NCBI RefSeq assembly: GCF_010672455.1
Contig: NZ_JAAHGO010000012.1
Span: 694,421-753,806, forward strand
Reading direction: 5' to 3'
DNA: 59,386 nucleotides
Source of the DNA: Okeania sp. SIO2C9
GTDB taxonomy: Bacteria > Cyanobacteriota > Cyanobacteriia > Cyanobacteriales > Microcoleaceae
Shown here: piece after piece, positions 35,547 through 44,665 of the stretch
Numbering within the stretch: the first letter of the stretch is position 1
How the letters are laid out: each line of letters begins with the position of its first letter
Notes under the pieces: model-generated
What the model was told of the DNA's origin: nothing
Database searches by the model: none
What the model saw: only the letters and a program-made list of their open reading frames with translations
Program-made: the position numbers and the translations under genes

Positions 35547-35869
35547 TATAATTAGAAGAATACATTAAGGTTTAATTGGATTAGAGATGATTTTTTTTTG
35601 ATTTTTTTGTTAGTAGAATATCAATTAATAACTCTAGTAATTGTTTATGAGTGAAGAATTATTTAGATTTTCTTAGCTTCTCAATCACGATTGATTTTAA
35701 TTTGAGAAACAATTGACATTGGGTTTATTGTCGGAAATTTCACACTAACTAAGTGGAATTATCCTTTTCAATTATTTCTCTATACTGATAATTACTTCAA
35801 AATGGTACTATAAATTCAAAGTTTATGACTTACAGAAGTTTCCGAAGTTATGAGGTACACCCATCCCGG

Positions 35870-35931
35870 GCAAGATGCCCGCACTGGGAAAATTCAATTG
35901 TTAATTTCTGTACTTCTTATGCAAGGAATCT
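35870..35931. repeat. dispersed repeat with GATGCCCGCACTGGGAA
   Basis: GATGCCCGCACTGGGAA followed by ATTTCTGTACTT; a second copy lies at 39687-39735. Only two copies in the window; the ends are unclear. Confidence 0.5.
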
Positions 35932-36284
35932 GCTGTAACTACTAACTCCTTCCCTAAAAAATTACAATTAAAATAGGATTGCAAGAGATATCAATTAGTA
36001 TGTCTTTAGCAAGATGAGTTATGCAGAAACTAGAATCAAGTTAAGAAAATAAATCTCATCCATCATTTAGTATTTTTATTCAAATTTTTAAACTAGAATA
36101 GATTTTTTTACAAATAATTTCCGGTCTTAATATAGAACCTATTTGAGATATATTTAAACAGAGATGGAGACGTGGGGAGATAGGGAGTTGGGGCGTATTT
36201 TTAAACCTTTTTCTCTTGTGCTTTCTCTCCATCTCCTGACTCCTGATGGCTCTTCAAAAATTAATAATTAATAATTAATAATTA

Positions 36285-36525
<241 letters not shown>

Positions 36526-36646
36526 TAATTAGTATAGCGTTTTGATAGCTCACTACTAATAACTGATAGCTAAATGCTTACTCCTAGATATATTATTTTT
36601 TGTCTATAATTTTAATAGATAAGTAAATTAGGTCAGAGGTAATGTT

Positions 36647-37984
36647 ATGACTCCAAATCCTGCAATAATGACAGCCGTGGAGAATTTGGACTACCGTGTT
36701 ACTGTGGGAGATGTGGCGGCTAAGGCTGGATTAGATTTGAAAGTGGCAGAACAAGGATTATTAGCTTTAGCTACAGATGCTGGTGGTCATTTACAAGTAT
36801 CAGAAGCGGGAGAAATTGCTTATTTATTTCCTAAGAATTTTAGGGGTATTTTAAGGAATAAATTCTGGCGGTTAAGATGGCGAGAATGGTGGGAGAAAGT
36901 TTGGCGAGTATTGTTTTATTTAATCCGAATTTCTTTTGGTATTTTGTTGATACTTTCTCTTGTAATTATACTGGTGGCTATTGCGATTATTGTGATTTCT
37001 CTTAACTCTAGTGGTGATAGAAATGATTCAGGTGGTAGGAGTAATAATTCCGGTGGCGGAATGATGTTTTTCCCTGGGTTTTGGTTTAATCCTAATTGGT
37101 TTTTGTTGTTTGATTGGGGTTATTATGACCGACCCTACAGATATCAACGTCAAAGACAAGAATATGATTCCCAAGGTGAAAAAAATGGGATGAATTTTTT
37201 TGAAGCTGTGTTTTCTTTTTTGTTTGGAGATGGCAACCCAAATTACAATTTAGATGAACGACGTTGGCAGGCGATCGCTACTGTGATTAAGAATAATCAA
37301 GGGGCGGTAGTTGCTGAACAAATTGCTCCTTATTTAGATGATTTGGGTAAAGGTTATGCTTTGGAATATGAAGAGTATGTTTTACCGGTATTAATTCGTT
37401 TTAATGGTCGTCCGGAGGTTAGTCCTGAAGGTCAAATTGTTTATCATTTTCCTGAGTTACAAGCAACGGCAAAAGGGTGGAATTCTCAACCTATTTCTGC
37501 ATTTTTAAAGGAAAAACTTTGGCGGTTTAGCGAGGCAACTTCTGGTCAAATAATGTTAGCAACTGGGTTGGGTGCTGTAAATTTTGTTGGTGCTTTAGTT
37601 TTGGGTTCTTTGCTAAAAGATGGTACGGTAGCAGCTCAGATAGGAGGATTTATTTCTTTTGTTGAAGTTATTTATCCTCTTCTACTGATTTATGGTGTTG
37701 GTTTTTTAGTTTTACCTTTAATTCGTTATTTTTGGGTACAATGGCGTAATGGTAAAGTTGAGACACGGAATCAACAAAGACAAAAAAGAGTTATTACTTT
37801 GAATCAAGCAGATAGTCAGTTAAAACAGAAGATTGAATATGCTAAAAAATTTGCTAGTGAAACTATTATTGGTCGTGAAAGTTTAGCATATACAACGGAA
37901 AAGAGTATCCTAGAACAGGAAGCTGAACAAACAGATAAAATTGATGCTGAATGGCAAAAAAGATTGAATCAATCAGATACTTAA
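36647..37984 (+). CDS. conserved membrane protein, 445 aa (cyanobacteria/chloroplast family)
   Basis: Layout: an N-terminal soluble domain resembling a winged helix (about 1-65, VTVGDVAAKAGLDLKVAEQGLLAL), a membrane segment (about 90-122), a Ser/Gly/Asn-rich linker and a Trp/Tyr-rich stretch (FWFNPNWFLLFDWGYYDRPYRYQ), a repeat of the winged-helix-like domain (about 205-270), then two more membrane helices (about 295-320 and 330-360) and a charged tail. I associate this arrangement with a membrane family shared by cyanobacteria and plant plastids, sometimes labelled iron-sulfur-biogenesis-like, but that label is uncertain. The duplicated N-terminal domain is visible in the sequence. Isolated gene. 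Confidence 0.75.
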   Translation: MTPNPAIMTAVENLDYRVTVGDVAAKAGLDLKVAEQGLLALATDAGGHLQVSEAGEIAYLFPKNFRGILRNKFWRLRWREWWEKVWRVLFYLIRISFGILLILSLVIILVAIAIIVISLNSSGDRNDSGGRSNNSGGGMMFFPGFWFNPNWFLLFDWGYYDRPYRYQRQRQEYDSQGEKNGMNFFEAVFSFLFGDGNPNYNLDERRWQAIATVIKNNQGAVVAEQIAPYLDDLGKGYALEYEEYVLPVLIRFNGRPEVSPEGQIVYHFPELQATAKGWNSQPISAFLKEKLWRFSEATSGQIMLATGLGAVNFVGALVLGSLLKDGTVAAQIGGFISFVEVIYPLLLIYGVGFLVLPLIRYFWVQWRNGKVETRNQQRQKRVITLNQADSQLKQKIEYAKKFASETIIGRESLAYTTEKSILEQEAEQTDKIDAEWQKRLNQSDT

Positions 37985-38149
37985 AATATTAGCTGAAGTT
38001 CTTAAAATGGTGTTAGGCGATAGGCGGTAGGTTTTAGGTTTTAGCCCACATTCCGCACGTCAAGAGCGTAACATTAAAAGTAGTATATGAACCCGTAGCT
38101 TGGTAAGTATTTATACTATAGCGCTGTGCGCAGCTCATCTGGCAACAGG

Positions 38150-38197
38150 CAACAGCGGTCAGACCCCGCGACGACGCCAGCTCGCTTGCGGAATGCT
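38150..38197 (+). repeat. GC-rich dispersed repeat
   Basis: Carries GCGGTCAGACCCCGCGACG, then ACGCCAGCTCGCTTGCGGAA. The reverse complement of both blocks lies at 50481-50521. GC-rich islands in AT-rich intergenic DNA suggest a distinct repeat class. Confidence 0.7.
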
Positions 38198-38416
38198 AAC
38201 TCCTGTGAGGCAACAGGCAACAGAGGGAATAAATTGCCGATAGTATAAGAATTTTAGCTATTTGGCCTCTCCTGAAATTTGTAAATATACCACGCTCATT
38301 GCTATATGCAAATCATCTGAATTACTTTTTTCGTTCATCAAATTCCGAGTAAAAAATTTACGCATAAATACTTGCTCGATCATGTACTTGATCGCGACAG
38401 CTATGATTTTCTTCTA

Positions 38417-38452
<36 letters not shown>

Positions 38453-38504
38453 ACTCCTTTTTCTATGCTACATTTTGTATTGCGTAATGTAGGTTTTAAG
38501 TTTT

Positions 38505-38602
38505 ATACCAATTTTATCTGAGGCGACACAGGATTATCAAATTTATTAACTTGTCTATCTCGATATACAGTTAACCCCGATCGAGATATTATTCTATGCA
38601 AC
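38505..38602 (+). repeat. truncated ATACCAATTTTA-family element
   Basis: Begins ATACCAATTTTATCTGAGG and reaches ATTCTATGCAAC, but the distal end AATTTGGTAT is missing. Remnant of the family seen at 25225. Confidence 0.55.
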
Positions 38603-38646
38603 AAAGTCTTACAGCAGTTTTCTAGTTGATGAGGTACAAAGTTTTA

Positions 38647-38684
38647 TTGCTCTAGGCAACAGGCAACAGGCAACAGGCAACAGG
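38647..38684. repeat. CAACAGG heptamer microsatellite
   Basis: Five or so tandem GGCAACA units just downstream of the small minus-strand gene. Confidence 0.9.
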
Positions 38685-38704
38685 GAATATAGGAATAAAT
38701 AGTC

Positions 38705-38968
38705 TTATAGCTGTACCTCACTATCCTCAAAAGTGCTGTAATTTGGTGTAATTTTAGGGCGTTTGAATATGAAGTAATTATTATCATTTTTTGAGTCATG
38801 GCGAATAGCTACTAATTCCCATCCTTCATTACCCAAATGATTAACTAACTCGTGTAATTCTCTGTCTTTCCAGTCTCGCCATTCTTGACCATTGATATAT
38901 ATGCTAATCAATTTATCTCCAAAAGGATAAGGACTAGCATCTACTAATATATATTCCCATTTTTGCAT
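38705..38968 (-). CDS. DUF4177-like small protein, 87 aa
   Basis: The N-terminus MQKWEYILVD, the central LHELVNHLGNEGWELVAI and the C-terminal YFIFKRP are the pattern of the DUF4177 family, whose function is unknown. Compared with the usual 55-70 residues it has an inserted segment (SPYPFGDKLISIYINGQEWR) and a short extra tail. No signal or membrane segment. Start ATG 38968 has no strong ribosome site. Both sides are repeats, so neighbours give no clue. Confidence 0.7.
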   Translation of the reverse strand: MQKWEYILVDASPYPFGDKLISIYINGQEWRDWKDRELHELVNHLGNEGWELVAIRHDSKNDNNYFIFKRPKITPNYSTFEDSEVQL

Positions 38969-39178
38969 TTGTTATCTAAAAATATAAAATTATAGAACCA
39001 TTTTTTTCTGCGAGAACTGTCTAGAGGTTTGAGGGCAGAATTAACATTATAAATCAGGTTTACTGATGTTTCTTATGAAAAGAAGGTACAGGGAAATAGG
39101 TGAAAATCATCATCTCTTTTTTTCTATAAAACTTAGTATTATTTTAGATATTCCTAAAGATGTCAGGATGTTAGCCAC

Positions 39179-39560
39179 TATAGCAATCCTATTTTATTTG
39201 TGTATAAAAATCTTACCGAAAAATTGTGGTTTAAAACCTCCCCTTTTAAGGGGATAATAAGCGGTCGTTTGCGGAGCAGTCCGTTAGGATGAGATGGCGA
39301 GGAGACCTCGCCATATCCAATCGACCAAGAGAAGAAAAATTTTCTTTTGAGTCAATCCTCTTCTTTTCAAGGAGAGGTAATTATTAATTATTAATTATTA
39401 ATTATTAATTATTCATTATTAATTATTAATTATTCATTATTCATTATTCATTATTGAACGCTTTTAGGGAACAGGCAACAGCTCATCTGGCAACAGGTTG
39501 GAGTTTCAGTTTTTTTATCTACTTTTTGATTACCCGCAACTTATTTAGGATTGCTGTATA
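39179..39560. repeat. TATAGCAATCC element carrying a nested TTACC element
   Basis: Outer ends TATAGCAATCCTATTTTATT (39179) and TTATTTAGGATTGCTGTATA (39560) are those of the family at 13030 and 35408, but the interior is enlarged by the TTACC/GGTAA element (39213-39380) and its AT microsatellite. The nesting shows that the TTACC element arrived later. Confidence 0.75.
39213..39380 (+). repeat. TTACC/GGTAA fold-back element, complete long form
   Basis: The best-preserved long copy, 168 bp: TTACCGAAAAATTGTGG, CCTCCCCTTTTAAGGGGATA, GCGGTCGTTTGCGG, ACCTCGCCATATCCAATCGA, TCAATCCTCTTCTTTTCAAG and GAGAGGTAA. Left and right thirds are inverted relatives (CCTCCCCTTTTAAGGGG against CTTTTCAAGGAGAGG). 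A 70-bp (ATTAATT/ATTCATT)n microsatellite follows. Confidence 0.85.
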
Positions 39561-40214
39561 TCCCTTTAATTGTCAAGAACTCGAAAAATAGAATAAGGTA
39601 AAAAAGTTTAAATTTACCCTCATATTCACCATCTACCCATCTCTCTTAATTTACAGCGAATTCAACCAGGTTTGGGGTACAAAGATGCCCGCACTGGGAA
39701 CGTCTAATTATTAATATCTGTACTTTATATATCACTGAATTTGCTGTAAGTACATAAATAGAAATCTCCAATCATCAAAAATAAAATCAATTTTTGTACT
39801 CTTATTCATCAATTCTTTCCACCTATTCTGTATGGACGTACAACGTCCCTACCGCTTACTCCCTCTTTTGGAGGATATGCTTATATAGCTCCAAAATATA
39901 TTCTATATAGAGAGAGTAAAGAAACTTTGGTTTAAAGGAAGAAGTTATATACTTCATTAAACTAAAAATCCCTGTGACTATAGAATTATCATAAGAATTA
40001 TCATCTAAACCTAATCTGAAAAAAAGTTGTTTTAAAATGAGCTAATCAATAAAATTCTAGTTCTACCTAAATCAGGAGTATTTTTGTATTTCAACAGCTT
40101 TAATTAAACCAATCTAACTCTTTTATTTTTAGTAAAATCTGACTTTTTGAAATTTATTTAGTTAACAGTAGGATTTATTTACTTAGATTTAGAAAGAATA
40201 CCTAAATTTTAGTT
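39561..40214. other. 650-bp intergenic region
   Basis: AT-rich with no supported gene. It contains the second copy of the GATGCCCGCACTGGGAA repeat (39687-39735) and GGACGTACAACGTCCCTACC, a small palindrome of a type also present near 57231. Nothing else recognisable. Confidence 0.45.
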
Positions 40215-41381
40215 TTAGCGTACATCTATTCTAGCTAAATTTGCACCTTGGTAATAGTACAACAAAATCTGCTGGTAATTATATCCGTTCCGAGCTAAAT
40301 TATAAGCTCCCCATTGACTCATTCCTACAGCGTGACCAAAACCTTTTCCAGTAATTTTGAAACTGCTGGGAATTTGTTGGCCTCCATCTTTATTAGGAGT
40401 AACTATAAACCTGGTACTTTTTAATCCCAGAGCTGCTGTAATATCCGTACCTTGAAGAGTTTTAACGCCTGCATCCCCTAAAACTTTTATCGTAATCACA
40501 CTGTTGTGAGGAGTAGTAGTCTGAGGTGTCATAGATATGATATTTCCTACACCTGATATTCGCTGTTTCAATTCTGCTTGAGTAAATGATTCTGTCCATT
40601 CATAAACTGGAGCATCTTGATCGAAGTCCGGAACCGCACGGAGGTAAGGAAGTGGGTTTGACCAAACATCCTCTACATTTTCCGTGTGGCCTCCAGAAGA
40701 TGAATGAAATAGAGCTAAAATAATTTGACCATTGTACGTAAGCACTTGACCTTTTGTAGCATCAACAGCAGCATAAGTACCTGGAGACTCTGTTTTAATT
40801 CCTTGGTATACTTGCCATAATTGGTCATTGCCTAAGTCGTAGAAATTATTACTATTTTCTTGACGCTTATTCAGAGCATAGGAGCGGGCAGCCACTGCTT
40901 GGGCCTTCAAAGCTGCTTGAGGCCAGTTGCCATTCATTTCTGCTCCAATAACACTATATAGATATTGTTCTATATCAACGTAATTGATAGCTGTAATTCC
41001 TGATTTGCTAGGAATAATGTGAGTACGTCCACGATACCAGCGATCGCCTATCCATACATAACCTTCCCCTTTGGGTTCGATCCACATTTGACCAGATACC
41101 CAGTTGGACAAAGCAACTTTTCCCGATTTTAATTCGGCGGTAAAGCCTTTCGTCGGCTGTAGTTCGCCAATAGCTCTACCAGCACCATCTCTAATTACGG
41201 CGCTTGTGGAACTACCAACTTTAACTTCTTTTGCTCCTTCTTGAATGGCAATTCGCAAGACTAGAGAAGCTTGAGCAGGGGCGATCGCTAGTAACCAGAA
41301 TAGAATGGATGTCCAAAAATAGTGTTTTAGTGGTTTAATGGAACGATTAATAACAGAAATAAATAGCAATCCAGAACTCAT
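40215..41381 (-). CDS. SpoIID/LytB-domain protein
   Basis: A 388-aa envelope protein related to SpoIID, a peptidoglycan-modifying (lytic transglycosylase/amidase-enhancer) family. The N-terminus has a hydrophobic segment ending APAQASL (about residues 20-39), consistent with a signal peptide. The SpoIID core includes NYVDIEQYLYSVIGAEMNGN, WPQAALKAQAVAARSYALNK and, later, FHSSSGGHTENVEDVW and GFGHAVGMSQWGAYNLA. In SpoIID the catalytic acid is the Glu corresponding to GAEM. Cyanobacteria keep such proteins without sporulating, so a role in wall remodelling or septation is inferred. Single gene; the upstream region carries the copy-2 dispersed repeat shared with 2.6 kb. Confidence 0.88.
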   Translation of the reverse strand: MSSGLLFISVINRSIKPLKHYFWTSILFWLLAIAPAQASLVLRIAIQEGAKEVKVGSSTSAVIRDGAGRAIGELQPTKGFTAELKSGKVALSNWVSGQMWIEPKGEGYVWIGDRWYRGRTHIIPSKSGITAINYVDIEQYLYSVIGAEMNGNWPQAALKAQAVAARSYALNKRQENSNNFYDLGNDQLWQVYQGIKTESPGTYAAVDATKGQVLTYNGQIILALFHSSSGGHTENVEDVWSNPLPYLRAVPDFDQDAPVYEWTESFTQAELKQRISGVGNIISMTPQTTTPHNSVITIKVLGDAGVKTLQGTDITAALGLKSTRFIVTPNKDGGQQIPSSFKITGKGFGHAVGMSQWGAYNLARNGYNYQQILLYYYQGANLARIDVR

Positions 41382-41436
41382 CAGATTTTAGATTTTATAT
41401 TTAACTTTAAGGTTAACTAAATGTAGGCAAAAGCCT

Positions 41437-41560
41437 TAACGAAGTCAGAAGTCACAAGTTAGAAGTCAGAAGTTATTTTTGTAACGGGGATTTGAGCAAA
41501 CCTCCAAAAATATTGCGCCTTAAAAGGCGGGGTTTTCGACCCACATTATTTTGATAATAA
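41437..41560 (+). repeat. dispersed repeat, copy 2 (TAACGAAGTCAGAAG type)
   Basis: Same blocks as 2641-2744: TAACGAAGTCAGAAG, GTTATTTTTGTAACG, CGCCTTAAAAGGCGGGG and ATTATTTTGATAAT, with about 20 extra bases of AGAAGTC-type repeat near its start. CGCCTTAAAAGGCG is a perfect palindrome. Confidence 0.7.
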
Positions 41561-41645
41561 ATTTCACAGGGTAAAATTAAAGAATAATTATCACTTGTGG
41601 ATATAATTATCATATTTTTTGAGTTTACTGAGGAATTTTGAAGTT

Positions 41646-42608
41646 TTGCAGGTAACTTTTCTAGGAACTAGCTCTGGTGTCCCGACGCGATCGCGTAATG
41701 TTTCGAGTGTTGCTTTACGCTTACCTCAACGGGGAGAATTATGGTTATTCGACTGTGGGGAAGGAACTCAACATCAGTTTCTCCGCAGTGAACTTAAGGT
41801 TAGTCAACTGACTCGTATTTTTATTACTCATATGCACGGCGACCATATTTTCGGTCTGATGGGGTTATTAGCTAGTTGTGGTTTGGGGGGGAATGTTAAA
41901 AGTATCGATATATATGGCCCCCCGGAGCTGGAGAATTACTTGCAAGGTTGTATTAAATATTCTCAAACTCGTTTGGCTTATCCTATGAAGGTTTACCAGT
42001 CTAGACCTGGTGTAATTTATGAGGATGATGAATATGTTGTTAGCTGTGGTTATTTAAAACATCGGGTTCCTGCTGTTGGTTATCGGGTAACGGAAAAAGA
42101 CCGACCGGGACATTTTGATGTGGAAAAGGCTAAGGCTTTGGGTATTCCTCCTGGTCCTATATATGGCAAGTTAAAACGGGGTGAGTGGATTACTTTGTCT
42201 GATGGACGCAGAATTAGTGGGGCAGATTTATGTGGGGCACCTCAGATTGGCCGGAAGTTTGTTTATTGTACTGATACTGTTTTTTGTGATGGGGCGGTGG
42301 AATTGGCACAGGATGCTGATTTACTTGTTCACGAGGCTACTTTTTCTCATCGCGATGCTGATATGGCTTTTCAAAGATTACATTCTACTTCGACTATGGC
42401 TGCACAGGTGGCTTTGGCCGCAGGTGCTAAACGTTTGATGATGACTCATTTTAGTCCTAGATATGCTCCTGGGAATCCGATTTTGTTGGATGATTTGCTA
42501 CAGGAGGCGCGTGCTATTTTCCCTAATACTGATATGGCTTATGATTTTCTGAGTTATGAAATTCCTAGTGCCACTACGCGGAAGTCAAAAGTCAGTAGGG
42601 GCGAATGA
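41646..42608 (+). CDS. rnz: ribonuclease Z
   Basis: The metallo-beta-lactamase endonuclease that removes the 3' trailer of tRNA precursors lacking an encoded CCA; both tRNAs in this window lack CCA. Start TTG 41646 gives the standard opening (M)[16 protein letters not shown] 41619 would add nine residues. The zinc motif [10 protein letters not shown] is intact, with [13 protein letters not shown], the exosite region, YCTDTVF and the C-terminal MTHFSPRY. 320 aa. Unusually, the last 14 or so codons ([12 protein letters not shown]) are encoded by a dispersed repeat (AGTGCCACTACGCGGAAGTC) found at two other places, so the C-terminal tail and stop codon are repeat-derived. Confidence 0.94.
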   Translation: MQVTFLGTSSGVPTRSRNVSSVALRLPQRGELWLFDCGEGTQHQFLRSELKVSQLTRIFITHMHGDHIFGLMGLLASCGLGGNVKSIDIYGPPELENYLQGCIKYSQTRLAYPMKVYQSRPGVIYEDDEYVVSCGYLKHRVPAVGYRVTEKDRPGHFDVEKAKALGIPPGPIYGKLKRGEWITLSDGRRISGADLCGAPQIGRKFVYCTDTVFCDGAVELAQDADLLVHEATFSHRDADMAFQRLHSTSTMAAQVALAAGAKRLMMTHFSPRYAPGNPILLDDLLQEARAIFPNTDMAYDFLSYEIPSATTRKSKVSRGE

Positions 42609-42852
42609 TATTCGCCCGTATAAAATTCAAAAGTATTTATTTGTAATGGTTTGAGGATTTTGTAACCAGTTATTTCTGCCATCCTGTACTAGATGTGATG
42701 ATGCTCCTCGGTTAGAGGTGAATAGTAAATCTTAGGGAATATTCATTTTGTGAAGCACCCCAGGGGAATAAACTTAGAAGTGGCATTTGATTTATTTGGT
42801 TTTAGGTTTGAAAATTTTTTTCGGATGGCCAAATTTGATTGATGTTTGCGGA

Positions 42853-42936
42853 TGGGGGTGGTGGGACTTGAACCCACACGACTGTTAAGGTCAACGGATT
42901 TTAAGTCCGTAGCGTCTACCATTCCGCCACACCCCC
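42853..42936 (-). tRNA. tRNA-Leu (anticodon TAA)
   Basis: An 84-nt class II tRNA on the minus strand. Acceptor GGGGGTG pairs with CACCCCC, discriminator A; anticodon stem ACGGA/TCCGT around CTTAAAA gives TAA; a long variable arm (TGACC...AGTCG) and T-arm GTGGG-TTCAAGT-CCCAC complete it. The anticodon loop is uninterrupted, so the group I intron common in this gene of cyanobacteria is absent. CCA is not encoded. Confidence 0.95.
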
Positions 42937-43344
42937 GTTTTTATGTCGAGTGTTGAACTCACTGCATTTGCATAAAAAGCTCATTCCTTTATTAAATCAC
43001 AATGTTCAATTTTTTGGCAAGTATTTTGGAAAAAAAATTTCAAATTTCTTGTTCACGTTGGGAATAGGAGTTGGTCATTTCAGTTATCAGTTATCAGTAT
43101 CGACTGCTGAAGCCAGAGACACCAAAATACTGAAGTTTATTTTTTTTCATTCCTTTGTAGAGCTGTCGCTCTACAGCTCGCTGCGCAGCCAAGGAGAGAC
43201 TTGAGACCTTTTTTGTCAAAGAGGGAGGATAACAGCAGGAATTACCTAAATAACACAGGAGCATGAAAGCCATCGTCTTTTAAGCGATGGATGAAAGGCC
43301 AGGAGTCGGATTTTAATCCGATGTATTTTATTTTACCGAAAAGA

Positions 43345-43662
43345 ATAGCTCAATTATGTCAAGAGTATGGAATAATATTTATAGAAACAACGCCAGTTAT
43401 ACAAATGTCGCTTCATTTTTAGATGGTAACAATCTACCTATTTATTTATGGTGAAAAACCCAATGATTGGAAACCGTCACCGAAAAGAATAAAGCGATGC
43501 AGCGCCGCCAAAGGGGGTTTCCCCCATGAGCGACTGCATCAAGACAGCGTGGTTTGTATAGAAGTGGTAATAATTGGTTAATTAATGCAGACTATAAGGT
43601 CGCTGCAAATATAATCACAAAAGTAAGCCGCAAAGCTAAGGTTAAACTTAAGCCGACTGTGT
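43345..43662 (+). pseudogene. TnpB C-terminal remnant
   Basis: Frame-shifted pieces of TnpB, the RNA-guided nuclease of IS200/IS605 elements: IAQLCQEYGIIFIETT, SYTNVASFLDGNNLPIY, YGEKPNDWKPSPKRIKR, GLYRSGNNWLINADYKVAAN and IITKVSRKAKVKLKPTV followed by a stop. At least one frameshift separates the second and third pieces. A 45-bp palindrome (43496-43540) is inserted between KRIKR and GLYRSG. The N-terminus and most catalytic residues are missing, so it is dead. Confidence 0.82.
43496..43540. repeat. GATGCAG palindromic repeat inside the tnpB remnant
   Basis: A near-perfect hairpin: GATGCAG at the left and CTGCATC at the right, with AAGGGGG-TTT-CCCCC at the centre. It interrupts the tnpB remnant, so it inserted after or during that gene's decay. 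Confidence 0.85.
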
Positions 43663-43898
43663 AGGGGCACTTTGACTTGTCCCCAAAGAGTATATCTTTG
43701 GTCAGCTAAGAAGAAACGGAGCAACACCGATAAATCCGTGTTGCGCAGTATCTGCTTAGAATCCCCTCGGCTTTAGCCAGGGGAGTAGTAAACAAAATAT
43801 GCAATGATTTGGAGGGTTGAGGGAAAAATAGCTATTAAACTAATAATATATTAAACAGAATACGATTAACTATTGCAATTTCTAAATAAATATTGTTT

Positions 43899-44135
43899 AT
43901 GAACTTAGAACTAGACGGGAACCTGATAATCCTAATTATTTATGCAGTCCTAGCAGGAACTTACCTTTTGGTAATGCCAGCTATAGTCTATGCTTACTTG
44001 AATATGCGTTGGTATGTTGTTAGTTCCTTTGAACGGGGCTTTATGTATTTCTTGATGTTCTTCTTCTTCCCTGGTATGTTAGTTTTGTCCCCATTTTTGA
44101 ACTTTCGCCCCAGACGGCGACAAATTGAAGGTTAA
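43899..44135 (+). CDS. ndhL: NAD(P)H-quinone oxidoreductase subunit L
   Basis: A small membrane subunit of the cyanobacterial NDH-1 complex in the thylakoid membrane, used in respiration, cyclic electron flow and CO2 uptake. 78 aa from ATG 43899; an in-frame TTG at 43893 is a less likely start. Three membrane segments ([20 protein letters not shown], then [20 protein letters not shown] and the intervening short helix) and the conserved [15 protein letters not shown] loop, ending in a basic tail RPRRRQIEG. Its stop overlaps the next start (TAATG), indicating translational coupling with the DUF3007 gene. This order, ndhL-DUF3007-trpA, is conserved in many cyanobacteria. Confidence 0.96.
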   Translation: MNLELDGNLIILIIYAVLAGTYLLVMPAIVYAYLNMRWYVVSSFERGFMYFLMFFFFPGMLVLSPFLNFRPRRRQIEG

Positions 44136-44455
44136 TGCGACGAATTGAGGCCATTGGAATAAGTGTCGGTATTTTTGCTGCTGGTGGTATCCTTTACTTT
44201 ATATTTCAGGTAGTAGGAGTAGATGGAATAGACGCTGGTATCTGGACACAAGCAGTTTTGGTCGGTGGCTTGGTTGTCTGGCTACTGACTTATTTGTTTC
44301 GGGTTACTAATAGTAATATGACCTATAACCAACAGTTAAAGGATTATGAGGAAGCAGTGATCCAAAAGCGTCTGGAAGAAATGACTCCAGAGGAGTTAGC
44401 TCAGTTGCAGGCAGAAGTTGAACAAGAAAGGGCAGCTCAGAATAAGCAGGAATAA
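44135..44455 (+). CDS. DUF3007 membrane protein
   Basis: A 106-aa protein with two membrane helices (about residues 5-27 and 36-58) and a charged, coiled-coil-like C-terminus (MTPEELAQLQAEVEQERAAQ). The sequence fits DUF3007, a cyanobacterial/plastid family that habitually follows ndhL and is suspected to relate to NDH-1 function or assembly. The start ATG shares its A with the ndhL stop codon. Function is inferred from neighbourhood only. Confidence 0.9.
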   Translation: MRRIEAIGISVGIFAAGGILYFIFQVVGVDGIDAGIWTQAVLVGGLVVWLLTYLFRVTNSNMTYNQQLKDYEEAVIQKRLEEMTPEELAQLQAEVEQERAAQNKQE

Positions 44456-44477
44456 TCAGGGCTGTTTCATTCTCGAT

Positions 44478-44530
44478 AGACACGGGGACGCGGAGACACG
44501 GGGACGCACCAGACAGGGAGACACGGGGAT
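44478..44530. repeat. GACACGGGG short tandem repeat
   Basis: Irregular tandem GACACGGGGACGCGGA units between the DUF3007 gene and trpA. Could form RNA structure in the readthrough transcript. Confidence 0.7.
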
Positions 44531-44665
44531 AGAGGCTTTTAATCATAAATTAAAAGTGGACTTTTTCGTGTCTTATAACCCCAAGCAATTTTAAGTACCC
44601 CTATTGACGGTGGGGTATTAAACCCGTAACAGAATAAATTATTTATCCAATATTGAAAATTAAAA

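Larger units (their letters stand above)
43262..43790 (+). mobile_element. IS200/IS605-type remnant (tnpB only)
   Basis: A decayed element between tRNA-Leu and ndhL. The left part has a hairpin of the IS605 end type (GCCATCGTC...AAGCGATGG, about 43269-43289). The right end has ATCCCCTCGGCTTTAGCCAG followed by GGGAGTAG (hairpin 43762-43784), typical of the 3' end that also forms the scaffold of the TnpB guide RNA. No tnpA is present. The ends are judged by resemblance and were not delimited by a target-site comparison. Confidence 0.7.

Noticed and set aside
42950-43204. 84-codon open frame downstream of tRNA-Leu
   Set aside because: Includes TCAGTTA heptamers and repeat DNA; no support as a gene.
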